A stretch of DNA of 64,000 bases from Osmia lignaria lignaria. Taxonomy: Eukaryota; Arthropoda; Insecta; Hymenoptera; Megachilidae. The notes beneath the pieces were generated by a model, which had not been told where the DNA came from, did no database searches, and saw nothing but the letters and a program-made list of their open reading frames with translations. Positions 26,523 through 39,309 of this stretch are shown piece after piece. A program made the translations under genes and the position numbers. The stretch spans positions 1-64,000 of the forward strand of contig NW_027478168.1 in NCBI RefSeq assembly GCF_051020975.1. Direction: 5' to 3'. Each line of letters opens with the position of its first letter. Position 1 is the first letter of the stretch.

Positions 26523-29500
26523 TATATGTCGAAAACTAAGCATCTGATCAAAAAACATCGTAGAACATGAATAGTAGGAAACATAATTCTCTACAAAGAA
26601 GGTCTCTTAACATTTTGCCATAGCTCGCTTCGTTTCCGAGATATTTGCAGATTTAGCTCAAGGGAAGGGGCCTGACGGACATATTTCGAGATATTTCTTC
26701 TTCTTGTTGTTCTTCTTCTGCACAGCTAAGCTGGAACTGGCATTTGCAGCTCGCAATAGTGCAGAGTTATCTCAAAGAAAGGGGCCACGGTGTTTCTGTA
26801 TCTCTATTATGTTGGTGCGGTTTCGGAACTTTTAAATATCTTGATATATCTCGAAAACTACGCGTCTGATCAAAAAATATCATAGAACATAAATAGTAGG
26901 AAACTTAATTTCCTACAAAAAATCTCTCTCAACATTTTGCCACAGCTCGCATCGTTTCCGAGATATTTGCAGATTTAGCTCAAAGGAAGGGGCCTGACGG
27001 ACATATTTCGAGATATTTCTTCTTCTTGTTGTTCTTCTTCTGCACAGCTAAACTGGAAATGGCATTTCCAGCTCGCAATAGTGCAGAGTTATCTCAAAGA
27101 AAGGGGCCACGGTGTTTCTGTATCTTTATTATGTTGGTGCGGCTTCGGAACTTTTAAATATCTCGATATATCTCGAAAACTACGCATCTGACCAAAAAAT
27201 ATCATAGAACATAAATAGTAGGAAACTTAATTTCCTACAAAAAAGGTCTCTCAACATTTGGCCATAGCTCGCATCGTTTCCGAGATATTTGCAGATGTAG
27301 CTCAAGTGAAGGGGCCTGACGGACATATTCCGAGATATTTCTTGTTCTTGTTGTGCTTCTGCTGCACAGCTAAGCTGGAAGTGGCATTTGCTGCTCGCAA
27401 TAGTGCAGAGTTATCTCACAGAAAGGGGCCACGGTGTTTCTGTAACTCTATTAAGTTGGTGCGGCTTCGGAACTTTTAAATATCTTGATATATCTCGAAA
27501 ACTACGCGTCTGATCAAAAATATCATACAACATAAATAGTAGGAAACTTAATTTCCTACAAAAAAGGTCTCTCCACATTTTGCCACAGCTCGCATCGTTT
27601 CCGAGATATTTGCAGATTTAGCTCAAAGGAAGGGGCCTGACGGACATATTTCGAGATATTTCTTCTTCTTGTTGTTCTTCCTCTGCACAGCTAATCTGGA
27701 ACTGGCATTTGCAGCTCGCAATAGTGCAGAGTTATCTCACAGAAAGGGGCCACGGTGTTTCTGTATCTCTATTATGTTGGTGCGGCTTCGGAACTTTTAA
27801 ATATCTTGATATATCTCGAAAACTACGCGTCTGATCAAAAAATATCATAGAACATAAATAGTAGGAAACTTAATTTCCTACAAAAAAGGTCTCTCAACAT
27901 TTTGCCAGAGCTCGCATGGTTTCCGAGATATTTGCAGATTTAGCTCAAAGGGACGGGCCTGACGGACATATTCCGAGATATTTCTTGTTCTTGCTGTGCT
28001 TATTCTGTACAGCTAAGCTGGAACTGGCATTTGCTGCTCTCAATAGGGCAGAGTTATCTCACCGAAAGGGGCCACGGTGTTTCTGTATCTCTATTATGTT
28101 GGTGCGGCTTCGCAACTTTTAAATATCTTGATATATCTCGAGAACTACGCATCTGATCAAAAAATATCATACAACATAAAAAGTAGGAAACTTAATTCTC
28201 TACAAAAAAGGTCTTCTAACATTTTGCCATAGCTCGCATGGTTTGCGAGATATTTGCAGATTTAGCTCAAGGGAAGGGGCCTGACGGACATATTCCGAGA
28301 TATGTGTTGTTCTTGCTGTGCTTCTTCTGTACAGCAAAGCTGGAACTGGCATTTGCTGCTCGCAATAGGGCAGAGTTATCTCACAGAAAGGGGCCACGGT
28401 GTTTCTGTATCTCTATTATGTTGGTGCGGCTTCGGAACTTTTAAATATCTTGATATATCTCGAGAACTACGCATCTGATCAAAAAATATCATACAACATA
28501 AAAAGTAGGAAAGTTAACTCTCTATAAAAAAGGTCTCTAAACATTTTCCATAGCTCGCTTCGTTTCCGAGATATTTGCAGATTTATCTCAAGGGAAGGGG
28601 CCTGACGGACTTATTTCGAGATATTTCTTCTTCTTGTTGTTCTCCTTCCGCACAGCCAAGCTGGAAGTGGCATTTGCAGCTCGCTATAGTGCAGAGTTAT
28701 CTCAAAGAAAGGGGCCACGGTGTTTCTGTATCTCTATTATGTTGGTGCGGTTTCGGAACTTTTAAATATCTTGATATATCTCGAAAACTACGCGTTTGAT
28801 CAAAAAATATCATAGAACATAAATAGTAGGAAACTTAATTTCCTATAAAAAAGCTCTCTCAACATTTTGCCACAGCTCGCATCGTTTCCGAGATATTTGC
28901 AGATTTAGCTCAAAGGAAGGGGCCTGACGGACATATTTCGAGATATTTCTTGTTCTTGTTGTTCTTTTTCTGCACAGCTAATCTGGAAGTGGCATTTGCT
29001 GCTCGGAATAGTGCAGAGTTATATCAAAGAACGGGACCACGGTGTTTCTGTATCTTTATTATGATGGTGCGGCTTCGGAACTTTTAAATATCTCGATATA
29101 TCTCGAGAACTACGCATCTGATCAAAAAATATCATAGAACGGAAATAGTAGGAAACTTAATTCTCTACAAAAAAGGTCTTTTAACATTTTGCCATAGCTC
29201 GCATCGTTTGCGAGATATTTGCGGATTTAGCTCAAGGGAAGGGGCCTGACGGACATATTCCGAGATATTTCTTGTTCTTGTTGTGCTTCTTCTGCCCAGC
29301 TAAGCTGGAACTGGCATTTGCAGCTCGCAATAGTGCAGAGTAATGTCACAGAAAGGGGCCACGGTGTTTCTGTGCCTCTATTATGTGGTGCGGCTTCGGA
29401 ACTTTTAAATATCTCGATATATCTCGAAAACTACGCATCTGACCAAAAGATATCATAGAACATAAATAGTAGGAAACTTAATTTGCTACAAAAAAGGTCT

Positions 29501-32500
29501 CGCAACACTTTGCCATAGCTCGCATCGTTTCCGAGATATTTGCAGATTTAGCTCAAAGGAAGGGGCCTGACGGACATATTTCGAGATATTTCTTCTTCTT
29601 GTTGTTCTTCTTCCGCACAGCTAAGCTGGAAGTGGCATTTGCAGCTCGCAATAGTGCAGAGTTATCTCAAAGAAATGATCCACGGTCTTTCTGTATCTTT
29701 ATTATGTTGGTGCGGCTTCGGAACTTTTAAATATCTCGATATATCTCGAAAACTACGCATCTGACCAAAAAATATCATAGAACATGAATAGTAGGAAACA
29801 TAATTCTCTACAAAGAAGGTCTCTTAACATTTTGCCATAGCTCGCTTCGTTTCCGAGATATTTGCAGATTTAGCTCAAAGGAAGGGGCCTGACGGACATA
29901 TTTCGAGATATTTCTTCTTCTTGTTGTTCCTCTTCTGCACAGCTAAGCTGGAAGTGGCATTTGCAGCTCGCAATAGTGCAGAGTTATCTCAAAGAAAGGA
30001 TCCACGGTGTTTCTGTATCTTTATTATGTTGGTGCGGCTTCGGAACTTTTAAATATCTCGATATATCTCGAAAACTACGCATCTGACCAAAAAATATCAT
30101 AGAACATAAATAGTAGGAAACTTAATTTCCTACAAAAAAGGTCTCTCAACATTTGGCAATAGCTCGCATCGTTTCCGAGATATTTGCAGATGTAGCTCAA
30201 GTGAAGGGGCCTGACGGACATATTCCGAGATATTTCTTGTTCTTGTTGTGCTTCTGCTGCACAGCTAAGCTGGAAGTGGCATTTGCTGCTCGCAATAGTG
30301 CAGAGTTATCTCACAGAAAGGGGCCACGGTGTTTCTGTATCTCTATTAAGTTGGTGCGGCTTCGGAACTTTTAAATATCTTGATATATCTCGAAAACTAA
30401 GTATCTGATCAAAAAACATCATAGAACATAAATAGTAGGAAACATAATTCTCTACAAAAGAGGTCTCTTAACATTTTGCCATAGCTCGCTTCGTTTCCGA
30501 GATATTTGCAGATTTATCTCAAGGGAAGGGGCCTGACGGACATATTTCGAGATATTTCTTCTTCTTGTTGTTCTTCTTCTGCACAGCCAAACTGGAAGTG
30601 GCATTTCCAGTCCGCAATAGTGCAGAGTTATCTCAAAGAAAGGATCCACGGTGATTCAGTATCATTATTATGTTGGTGCGGCTTCGGAACTTTTAAATAT
30701 CTCGATATATCTCGAAAACTACGCATCTGACCAAAAAATATCTTAGAACATAAAGAGTAGGAAACTTAATTTCCTACAAAAAAGGTCTCTCAACATTTGG
30801 CCATAGCTCGCATCGTTTCCGAGATATTTGCAGATGTACCTCAACTGAAGGGGCCTGACGGACATATTCCGAGATATTTCTTGTTCTTGTTGTGCTTCTG
30901 CTGCACAGCTAAGCTGGAAGTGGCATTTGCAGCTCGCAATAGTGCAGATTTATGTCACAGAAAGGGGCCACGGTGTTTCTGTGTCTCTATTATGTGGTGC
31001 GGCTTCGGAACTTTTAAATATCTCGATATATCTCGAAAACTACGCATCTGACCAAAAGATATCATAGAACATAAATAGTAGGAAACTTAATTTGCTACAA
31101 AAAAGGTCTCGTAACACTTTGCCATAGCTCGCATCGTTTCCGAGATATTTGCAGATTTAGCTCAAGGGAAGGGGCCTGACGGACATATTTCGAGATATTT
31201 CTTCTTCTTGTTGTTCTTCTTCCGCACAGCTAAGCTGGAAGTGGCATTTGCAGCTCGCAATAGTGCAGAGTTATCTCAAAGAAAGGATCCACGGTGTTTC
31301 TGTATCTTTATTATGTTGGTGCGGCTTCGGAACTTATAAATATCTCGATATATCTCGAAAACTACGCATCTGACCAAAAAATATCATAGAACATAAATAG
31401 TAGGAAACTTAATTTCCTACAAAAAAGGTCTCTCAACATTTGGCCATAGCTCGCATCGTTTCCGAGATATTTGCAGATGTAGCTCAAGTGAAGGGGCCTG
31501 ACGGACATATTCCGAGATATTTCTTGTTCTTGTTGTGCTTCTGCTGCACAGCTAAGCTGGAAGTGGCATTTGCAGCTCGCAATAGTGCAGAGTTATGTCA
31601 CAGAAAGGGGCCACGGTGTTTCTGTGTCTCTATTATGTGGTGCGGCTTCGGAACTTTTAAATATCTCGATATATCTCGAAAACTACGCATCTGACCCAAA
31701 GATATCATAGAACATAAATAGTAGGAAACTTAATTTGCTACAAAAAAGGTCTCGCAACACTTTGCCATAGCTCGCATCGTTTCCGAGATATTTGCAGATT
31801 TAGCTCAAGGGAAGGGGCCTGACGGACATATTTCGAGATATTTCTTGTTCTTGTTGTGCTTGTTCTGCACAGCTTAGCTGGAAATAGCATTTCCAGCTCG
31901 CAATAGTGCAGAGTTATCTCAAAGAAAGGGGCCACGGTGTTTCTGTATCTTTATTATATTGGTGCGGCTTCGGAACTTTTGAATATCTTGATATATCTCG
32001 AAAACTAAGCATCTGATCAAAAAACATGATAGAACATAAATAGTAGGAACCTTAATTCTCTACAAAGAAGGTCTCTTAACATTTTGCCACAGCTCGCATC
32101 GTATCCGAGATATTTGCTGATTTAGCTCAAAGGAAGGGGCCTGACGGACATATTTCGAGATATTTCTTCTTCTTGTTGTTCTTCTTCTGCACAGCCAAAC
32201 TGGAAGTGGCATTTCCAGCTCGCAATAGTGCAGAGTTATCTCAAAGAAAGGGGCCACGGTGTTTCTGTATCTTTATTATGCTGCTGCGGCTTCGGAACTT
32301 TTAAATATCTCGATATATCTCGAAAACTACGCATCTGACCAAAAAATATCATAGAACATAAATAGTAGGAAACTTAATTTCCTACAAAAAAGGTCTCTCA
32401 TCGTTTTGCCACAGCTCGCATCGTTTCCGAGATATTTGCAGATTTAGCTCAAAGGAAGGGGCCTGACGGACATATTTCGAGATATTTCTTCTTCTTGTTG

Positions 32501-35500
32501 TTCTTCTTCTGCACAGCCAAACTGGAAGTGGCATTTCCAGCCCGCAATAGTGCAGAGTTATCTCAAAGAAAGGGGCCACGGTGTTTCTGTATCTCTATTA
32601 AGTTGGTGCGGCTTCGGAACTTTTAAATATCTTGATATATCTCGAAAACTACGCGTCTGATCAAAAATATCATACAACATAAATAGTAGGAAACTTAATT
32701 TCCTACAAAAAAGGTCTCTCCACATTTTGCCACAGCTCGCATCGTTTCCGAGATATTTGCAGATTTAGCTCAAAGGAAGGGGCCTGACGGACATATTTCG
32801 AGATATTTCTTGTTCTTGTTGTGCTTCTTCTGCACAGCTAAGCTGGACGTGGCATTTGCAGCTCGCTATAGTGCAGAGTTATCTCAAAGAAAGGGGCCAC
32901 GGTGTTTCTGTATCTCTATTATGTTGGTGCGGCTTCGTAACTTTTAAATATCTTGATATATCTTGAGAACTACACATCTGATCAAAAAATATCATAGAAC
33001 ATTAAAAGTAGGAAACTTAATTCTCTACAAAAAAGGTCTCTTAACATTTTGCCATAGCTCGCTTGGTTTCCGAGATATTTGCAGATTTATCTCAAGGGAA
33101 GGGGCCTGACGGACATATTTCGAGACATTTCTTCTTCTTGTTGTTCCTCTTCAGCACAGCTATGCTGGAAGTGGCATTTGCAGCTCGCAATAGTGCAGGG
33201 TTATCTCAAAGAAAGGGGCCACGGTGTTTCTGTATCTCTATTATGTTGGTGCGGCTTCGGAACTTTCAAATATCATGATATATCTCGAAAACTGCGCATC
33301 TGATCAAAAAATATCATAGAACGTAAACAGTAGGAAACTTAATTTCCTACAAAAAAGGTCTCTCAAGATTTTTCCATAGCTCGCTTCGTTTCCGAGATAT
33401 TTGCAGATTTACCTCAAGGGAAGGGGCCTGACGGACATATTCCGAGATATTTCTTGTTCTTGTTGTGCTTCTTCTGCCCAGCTAAGCTGGAACTGGCATT
33501 TGCTGCTCGCAATAGTGCAGAGTTATCTCAAAGAAAGGGGCCACGGTGTTTCTGTATCTCTATTAAGTTGGTGCGGCTTCGGAACTTTTAAATATCTTGA
33601 TATATCTCGAAAACTACGCGTCTGATCAAAAATATCATACAACATAAATAGTAGGAAACTTAATTTCCTACAAAAAAGGTCTCTCCACATTTTGCCACAG
33701 CTCGCATCGTTTCCGAGATATTTGCAGATTTAGCTCAAAGGAAGGGGCCTGACGGACATATTTCGAGATATTTCTTCTTCTTGTTGTTCTTCCTCTGCAC
33801 AGCTAATCTGGAACTGGCATTTGCAGCTCGCAATAGTGCAGAGTTATCTCACAGAAAGGGGCCACGGTGTTTCTGTATCTCTATTATGTTGGTGCGGCTT
33901 CGGAACTTTTAAATATCTTGATATATCTCGAAAACTACGCGTCTGATCAAAAAATATCATAGAACATAAATAGTAGGAAACTTAATTTCCTACAAAAAAG
34001 GTCTCTTAAGATTTTTCCATAGCTCGCTTCGTTTCCGAGATATTTGCAGATTTACCTCAAGGGAAGGGGCCTGACGGACATATTTCGAGATATTTCTTGT
34101 TCTTGTTGTGCTTCTTCTGCACAGCTAAGCTGGAACTGGCATTTGCAGCTCGCAATAGTGCAGAGTTATGTCACAGAAAGGGGCCACGGTGTTTCTGTAT
34201 CTTTATTATGTTGGTGCGGCTTCGGAACTTTTAAATATCTTGATATATCTCGAAAACTACGCGTCTGATCAAAAATATCATACAACATAAATAGTAGGAA
34301 ACTTAATTTCCTACAAAAAAGGTCTCTCAACATTTAGCCACAGCTCGCATCGTGTCCGAGATATTTGCAGATTTAGCTCAAAGGAAGGGGCCTGACGGAC
34401 ATATTTCGAGATATTTCTTCTTCTTGTTGTTCTTCTTCTGCACAGCTAAACTGCAAAATGGCGTTTCCAACTCGCAATAGTGCAGAGTTATCTCAAAGAA
34501 AGGGGCCACGGTGTTTCTGTATCTTTATTATGTTGGTGCGGCTTCGGAACTTTTAAATATCTTGATATATCTCGAAAACGAAGCATCTGATCAAAAAACA
34601 TCATAGAACATAAACAGTAGGAAACTTAATTTCCTACAAAAAAGGTCTCTCAACATTTTGCCAGAGCTCGCATGGTTTCCGAGATATTTGCAGATTTAGC
34701 TCAAAGGGAGGGGCCTGACGGACATATTCCGAGATATTTCTTGTTCTTGCTGTGCTTCTTCTGTACAGCTAAGCTGGAACTGGCATTTGCTGCTCTCAAT
34801 AGGGCAGAGTTATCTCACCGAAAGGTGCCACGGTGTTTCTGTATCTCTATTATGTTGGTGCGGCTTCGCAACTTTTAAATATCTTGATATATGTCGAAAA
34901 CTAAGCATCTGATCAAAAAACATCGTAGAACATGAATAGTAGGAAACATAATTCTCTACAAAGAAGGTCTCTTAACATTTTGCCATAGCTCGCTTCGTTT
35001 CCGAGATATTTGCAGATTTAGCTCAAGGGAAGGGGCCTGACGGACATATTTCGAGATATTTCTTCTTCTTGCTGTTCTTCTTCTGCACAGCCAAACTGGA
35101 AGTGGCATTTCCAGCCCGAAATAGGGCAGAGTTATCTCAAAGAAAGGATCCACGGTGTTTCTGTATCTTTATTATGCTGGTGCGGCTTCGGAACTTTTAA
35201 ATATCTCGATATATCTCGAAAACTACGCATCTGACCAAAAAATATCATAGAACATAAATAGTAGGAAACTTAATTTCCTACAAAAAAGGTCTCTCAACAT
35301 TTTGCCACAGCTCGCATCGTTTCCGAGATATTTGCAGATATAGCTCAAGGGAAGGGGCCTGACGGACATATTCCGAGATATTTCTTGTTCTTGTTGTGCT
35401 TCTTCTGCCCAGCTAAGCTGGAACTGGCATTTGCTGCTCGCAATACTGCAGAGTTATCTCACAGAAAGGGGCCACGGTGTTTCTGTATCTCTATTAAGTT

Positions 35501-38500
35501 GGTGCGGCTTCGGAACTTTTAAATATCTTGATATATGTCGAAAACTAAGCATCTGATCAAAAAACATCGTAGAACATGAATAGTAGGAAACATAATTCTC
35601 TACAAAGAAGGTCTCTTAACATTTTGCCATAGCTCGCTTCGTTTCCGAGATATTTGCAGATTTAGCTCAAGGGAAGGGGCCTGACGGACATATTTCGAGA
35701 TATTTCTTCTTCTTGCTGTTCTTCTTCTGCACAGCCAAACTGGAAGTGGCATTTCCAGCCCGAAATAGGGCAGAGTTATCTCAAAGAAAGGATCCACGGT
35801 GTTTCTGTATCTTTATTATGCTGGTGCGGCTTCGGAACTTTTAAATATCTCGATATATCTCGAAAACTACGCATCTGACCAAAAAATATCATAGAACATA
35901 AATAGTAGGAAACTTAATTTCCTACAAAAAAGCTCTCTCAACATTTTGCCACAGCTCGCATCGTTTCCGAGATATTTGCAGATATAGCTCAAGGGAAGGG
36001 GCCTGACGGACATATTCCGAGATATTTCTTGTTCTTGTTGTGCTTCTTCTGCACAGCTAAGCTGGAACTGGCATTTGCAGCTCGCAATAGTGCAGAGTTA
36101 TCTCAAAGAAAGGGGCCACGGTGTTTCTGTATCTCTATTATGTTGGTGCGGTTTCGGAACTTTTAAATATCTTGATATATCTCGAAAACTACGCGTCTGA
36201 TCAAAAAATATCATAGAACATAAATAGTAGGAAACTTAATTTCCTACAAAAAAGCTCGCTCAACATTTTGCCACAGCTCGCATCGTTTCCGAGATATTTG
36301 CAGATTTAGCTCAAAGGAAGGGGCCTGACGGACATATTTCGAGATATTTCTTCTTCTTGTTGTTCTTCTTCTGCACAGCTAAACTGGAAATGGCATTTCC
36401 AGCTCGCAATAGTGCAGAGTTATCTCAAAGAAAGGGGCCACGGTGTTTCTGTATCTTTATTATGTTGGTGCGGCTTCGGAACTTTTAAATATCTAGATAT
36501 ATCTCGAAAACTACGCGTCTGATCAAAAATATCATACAACATAAATAGTAGGAAACTTAATTTCCTACAAAAAAGGTCTCTCCACATTTTGCCACAGCTC
36601 GCATCGTTTCCGAGATATTTGCAGATTTAGCTCAAAGGAAGGGGCCTGACGGACATATTTCGAGATATTTCTTCTTCTTGTTGTTCTTCCTCTGCACAGC
36701 TAATCTGGAACTGGCATTTGCAGCTCGCAATAGTGCAGAGTTATCTCACAGAAAGGGGCCACGGTGTTTCTGTATCTCTATTATGTTGGTGCGGCTTCGG
36801 AACTTTTAAATATCTTGATATATCTCGAAAACTACGCGTCTGATCAAAAAATATCATAGAACATAAATAGTAGGAAACTTAATTTCCTACAAAAAAGGTC
36901 TCTTAAGATTTTTCCATAGCTCGCTTCGTTTCCGAGATATTTGCAGATTTACCTCAAGGGAAGGGGCCTGACGGACATATTTCGAGATATTTCTTGTTCT
37001 TGTTGTGCTTCTTCTGCACAGCTAAGCTGGAACTGGCATTTGCAGCTCGCAATAGTGCAGAGTTATGTCACAGAAAGGGGCCACGGTGTTTCTGTATCTT
37101 TATTATGTTGGTGCGGCTTCGGAACTTTTAAATATCTTGATATATCTCGAAAACTACGCGTCTGATCAAAAATATCATACAACATAAATAGTAGGAAACT
37201 TAATTTCCTACAAAAAAGGTCTCTCAACATTTAGCCACAGCTCGCATCGTGTCCGAGATATTTGCAGATTTAGCTCAAAGGAAGGGGCCTGACGGACATA
37301 TTTCGAGATATTTCTTCTTCTTGTTGTTCTTCTTCTGCACAGCTAAACTGCAAAATGGCGTTTCCAACTCGCAATAGTGCAGAGTTATCTCAAAGAAAGG
37401 GGCCACGGTGTTTCTGTATCTTTATTATGTTGGTGCGGCTTCGGAACTTTTAAATATCTTGATATATGTCGAAAACTAAGCATCTGATCAAAAAACATCG
37501 TAGAACATGAATAGTAGGAAACATAATTCTCTACAAAGAAGGTCTCTTAACATTTTGCCATAGCTCGCTTCGTTTCCGAGATATTTGCAGATTTAGCTCA
37601 AGGGAAGGGGCCTGACGGACATATTTCGAGATATTTCTTCTTCTTGTTGTTCTTCTTCTGCACAGCTAAGCTGGAACTGGCATTTGCAGCTCGCAATAGT
37701 GCAGAGTTATCTCAAAGAAAGGGGCCACGGTGTTTCTGTATCTCTATTATGTTGGTGCGGTTTCGGAACTTTTAAATATCTTGATATATCTCGAAAACTA
37801 CGCGTCTGATCAAAAAATATCATAGAACATAAATAGTAGGAAACTTAATTTCCTACAAAAAATCTCTCTCAACATTTTGCCACAGCTCGCATCGTTTCCG
37901 AGATATTTGCAGATTTAGCTCAAAGGAAGGGGCCTGACGGACATATTTCGAGATATTTCTTCTTCTTGTTGTTCTTCTTCTGCACAGCTAAACTGGAAAT
38001 GGCATTTCCAGCTCGCAATAGTGCAGAGTTATCTCAAAGAAAGGGGCCACGGTGTTTCTGTATCTTTATTATGTTGGTGCGGCTTCGGAACTTTTAAATA
38101 TCTCGATATATCTCGAAAACTACGCATCTGACCAAAAAATATCATAGAACATAAATAGTAGGAAACTTAATTTCCTACAAAAAAGGTCTCTCAACATTTG
38201 GCCATAGCTCGCATCGTTTCCGAGATATTTGCAGATGTAGCTCAAGTGAAGGGGCCTGACGGACATATTCCGAGATATTTCTTGTTCTTGTTGTGCTTCT
38301 GCTGCACAGCTAAGCTGGAAGTGGCATTTGCTGCTCGCAATAGTGCAGAGTTATCTCACAGAAAGGGGCCACGGTGTTTCTGTAACTCTATTAAGTTGGT
38401 GCGGCTTCGGAACTTTTAAATATCTTGATATATCTCGAAAACTACGCGTCTGATCAAAAAATATCATAGAACATAAATAGTAGGAAACTTAATTTCCTAC

Positions 38501-39309
38501 AAAAAAGGTCTCTCAACATTTTGCCAGAGCTCGCATGGTTTCCGAGATATTTGCAGATTTAGCTCAAAGGGACGGGCCTGACGGACATATTCCGAGATAT
38601 TTCTTGTTCTTGCTGTGCTTATTCTGTACAGCTAAGCTGGAACTGGCATTTGCTGCTCTCAATAGGGCAGAGTTATCTCACCGAAAGGGGCCACGGTGTT
38701 TCTGTATCTCTATTATGTTGGTGCGGCTTCGCAACTTTTAAATATCTTGATATATCTCGAGAACTACGCATCTGATCAAAAAATATCATACAACATAAAA
38801 AGTAGGAAACTTAATTCTCTACAAAAAAGGTCTTCTAACATTTTGCCATAGCTCGCATGGTTTGCGAGATATTTGCAGATTTAGCTCAAGGGAAGGGGCC
38901 TGACGGACATATTCCGAGATATGTGTTGTTCTTGCTGTGCTTCTTCTGTACAGCAAAGCTGGAACTGGCATTTGCTGCTCGCAATAGGGCAGAGTTATCT
39001 CACAGAAAGGGGCCACGGTGTTTCTGTATCTCTATTATGTTGGTGCGGCTTCGGAACTTTTAAATATCTTGATATATCTCGAGAACTACGCATCTGATCA
39101 AAAAATATCATACAACATAAAAAGTAGGAAAGTTAACTCTCTATAAAAAAGGTCTCTAAACATTTTCCATAGCTCGCTTCGTTTCCGAGATATTTGCAGA
39201 TTTATCTCAAGGGAAGGGGCCTGACGGACTTATTTCGAGATATTTCTTCTTCTTGTTGTTCTCCTTCCGCACAGCCAAGCTGGAAGTGGCATTTGCAGCT
39301 CGCTATAGT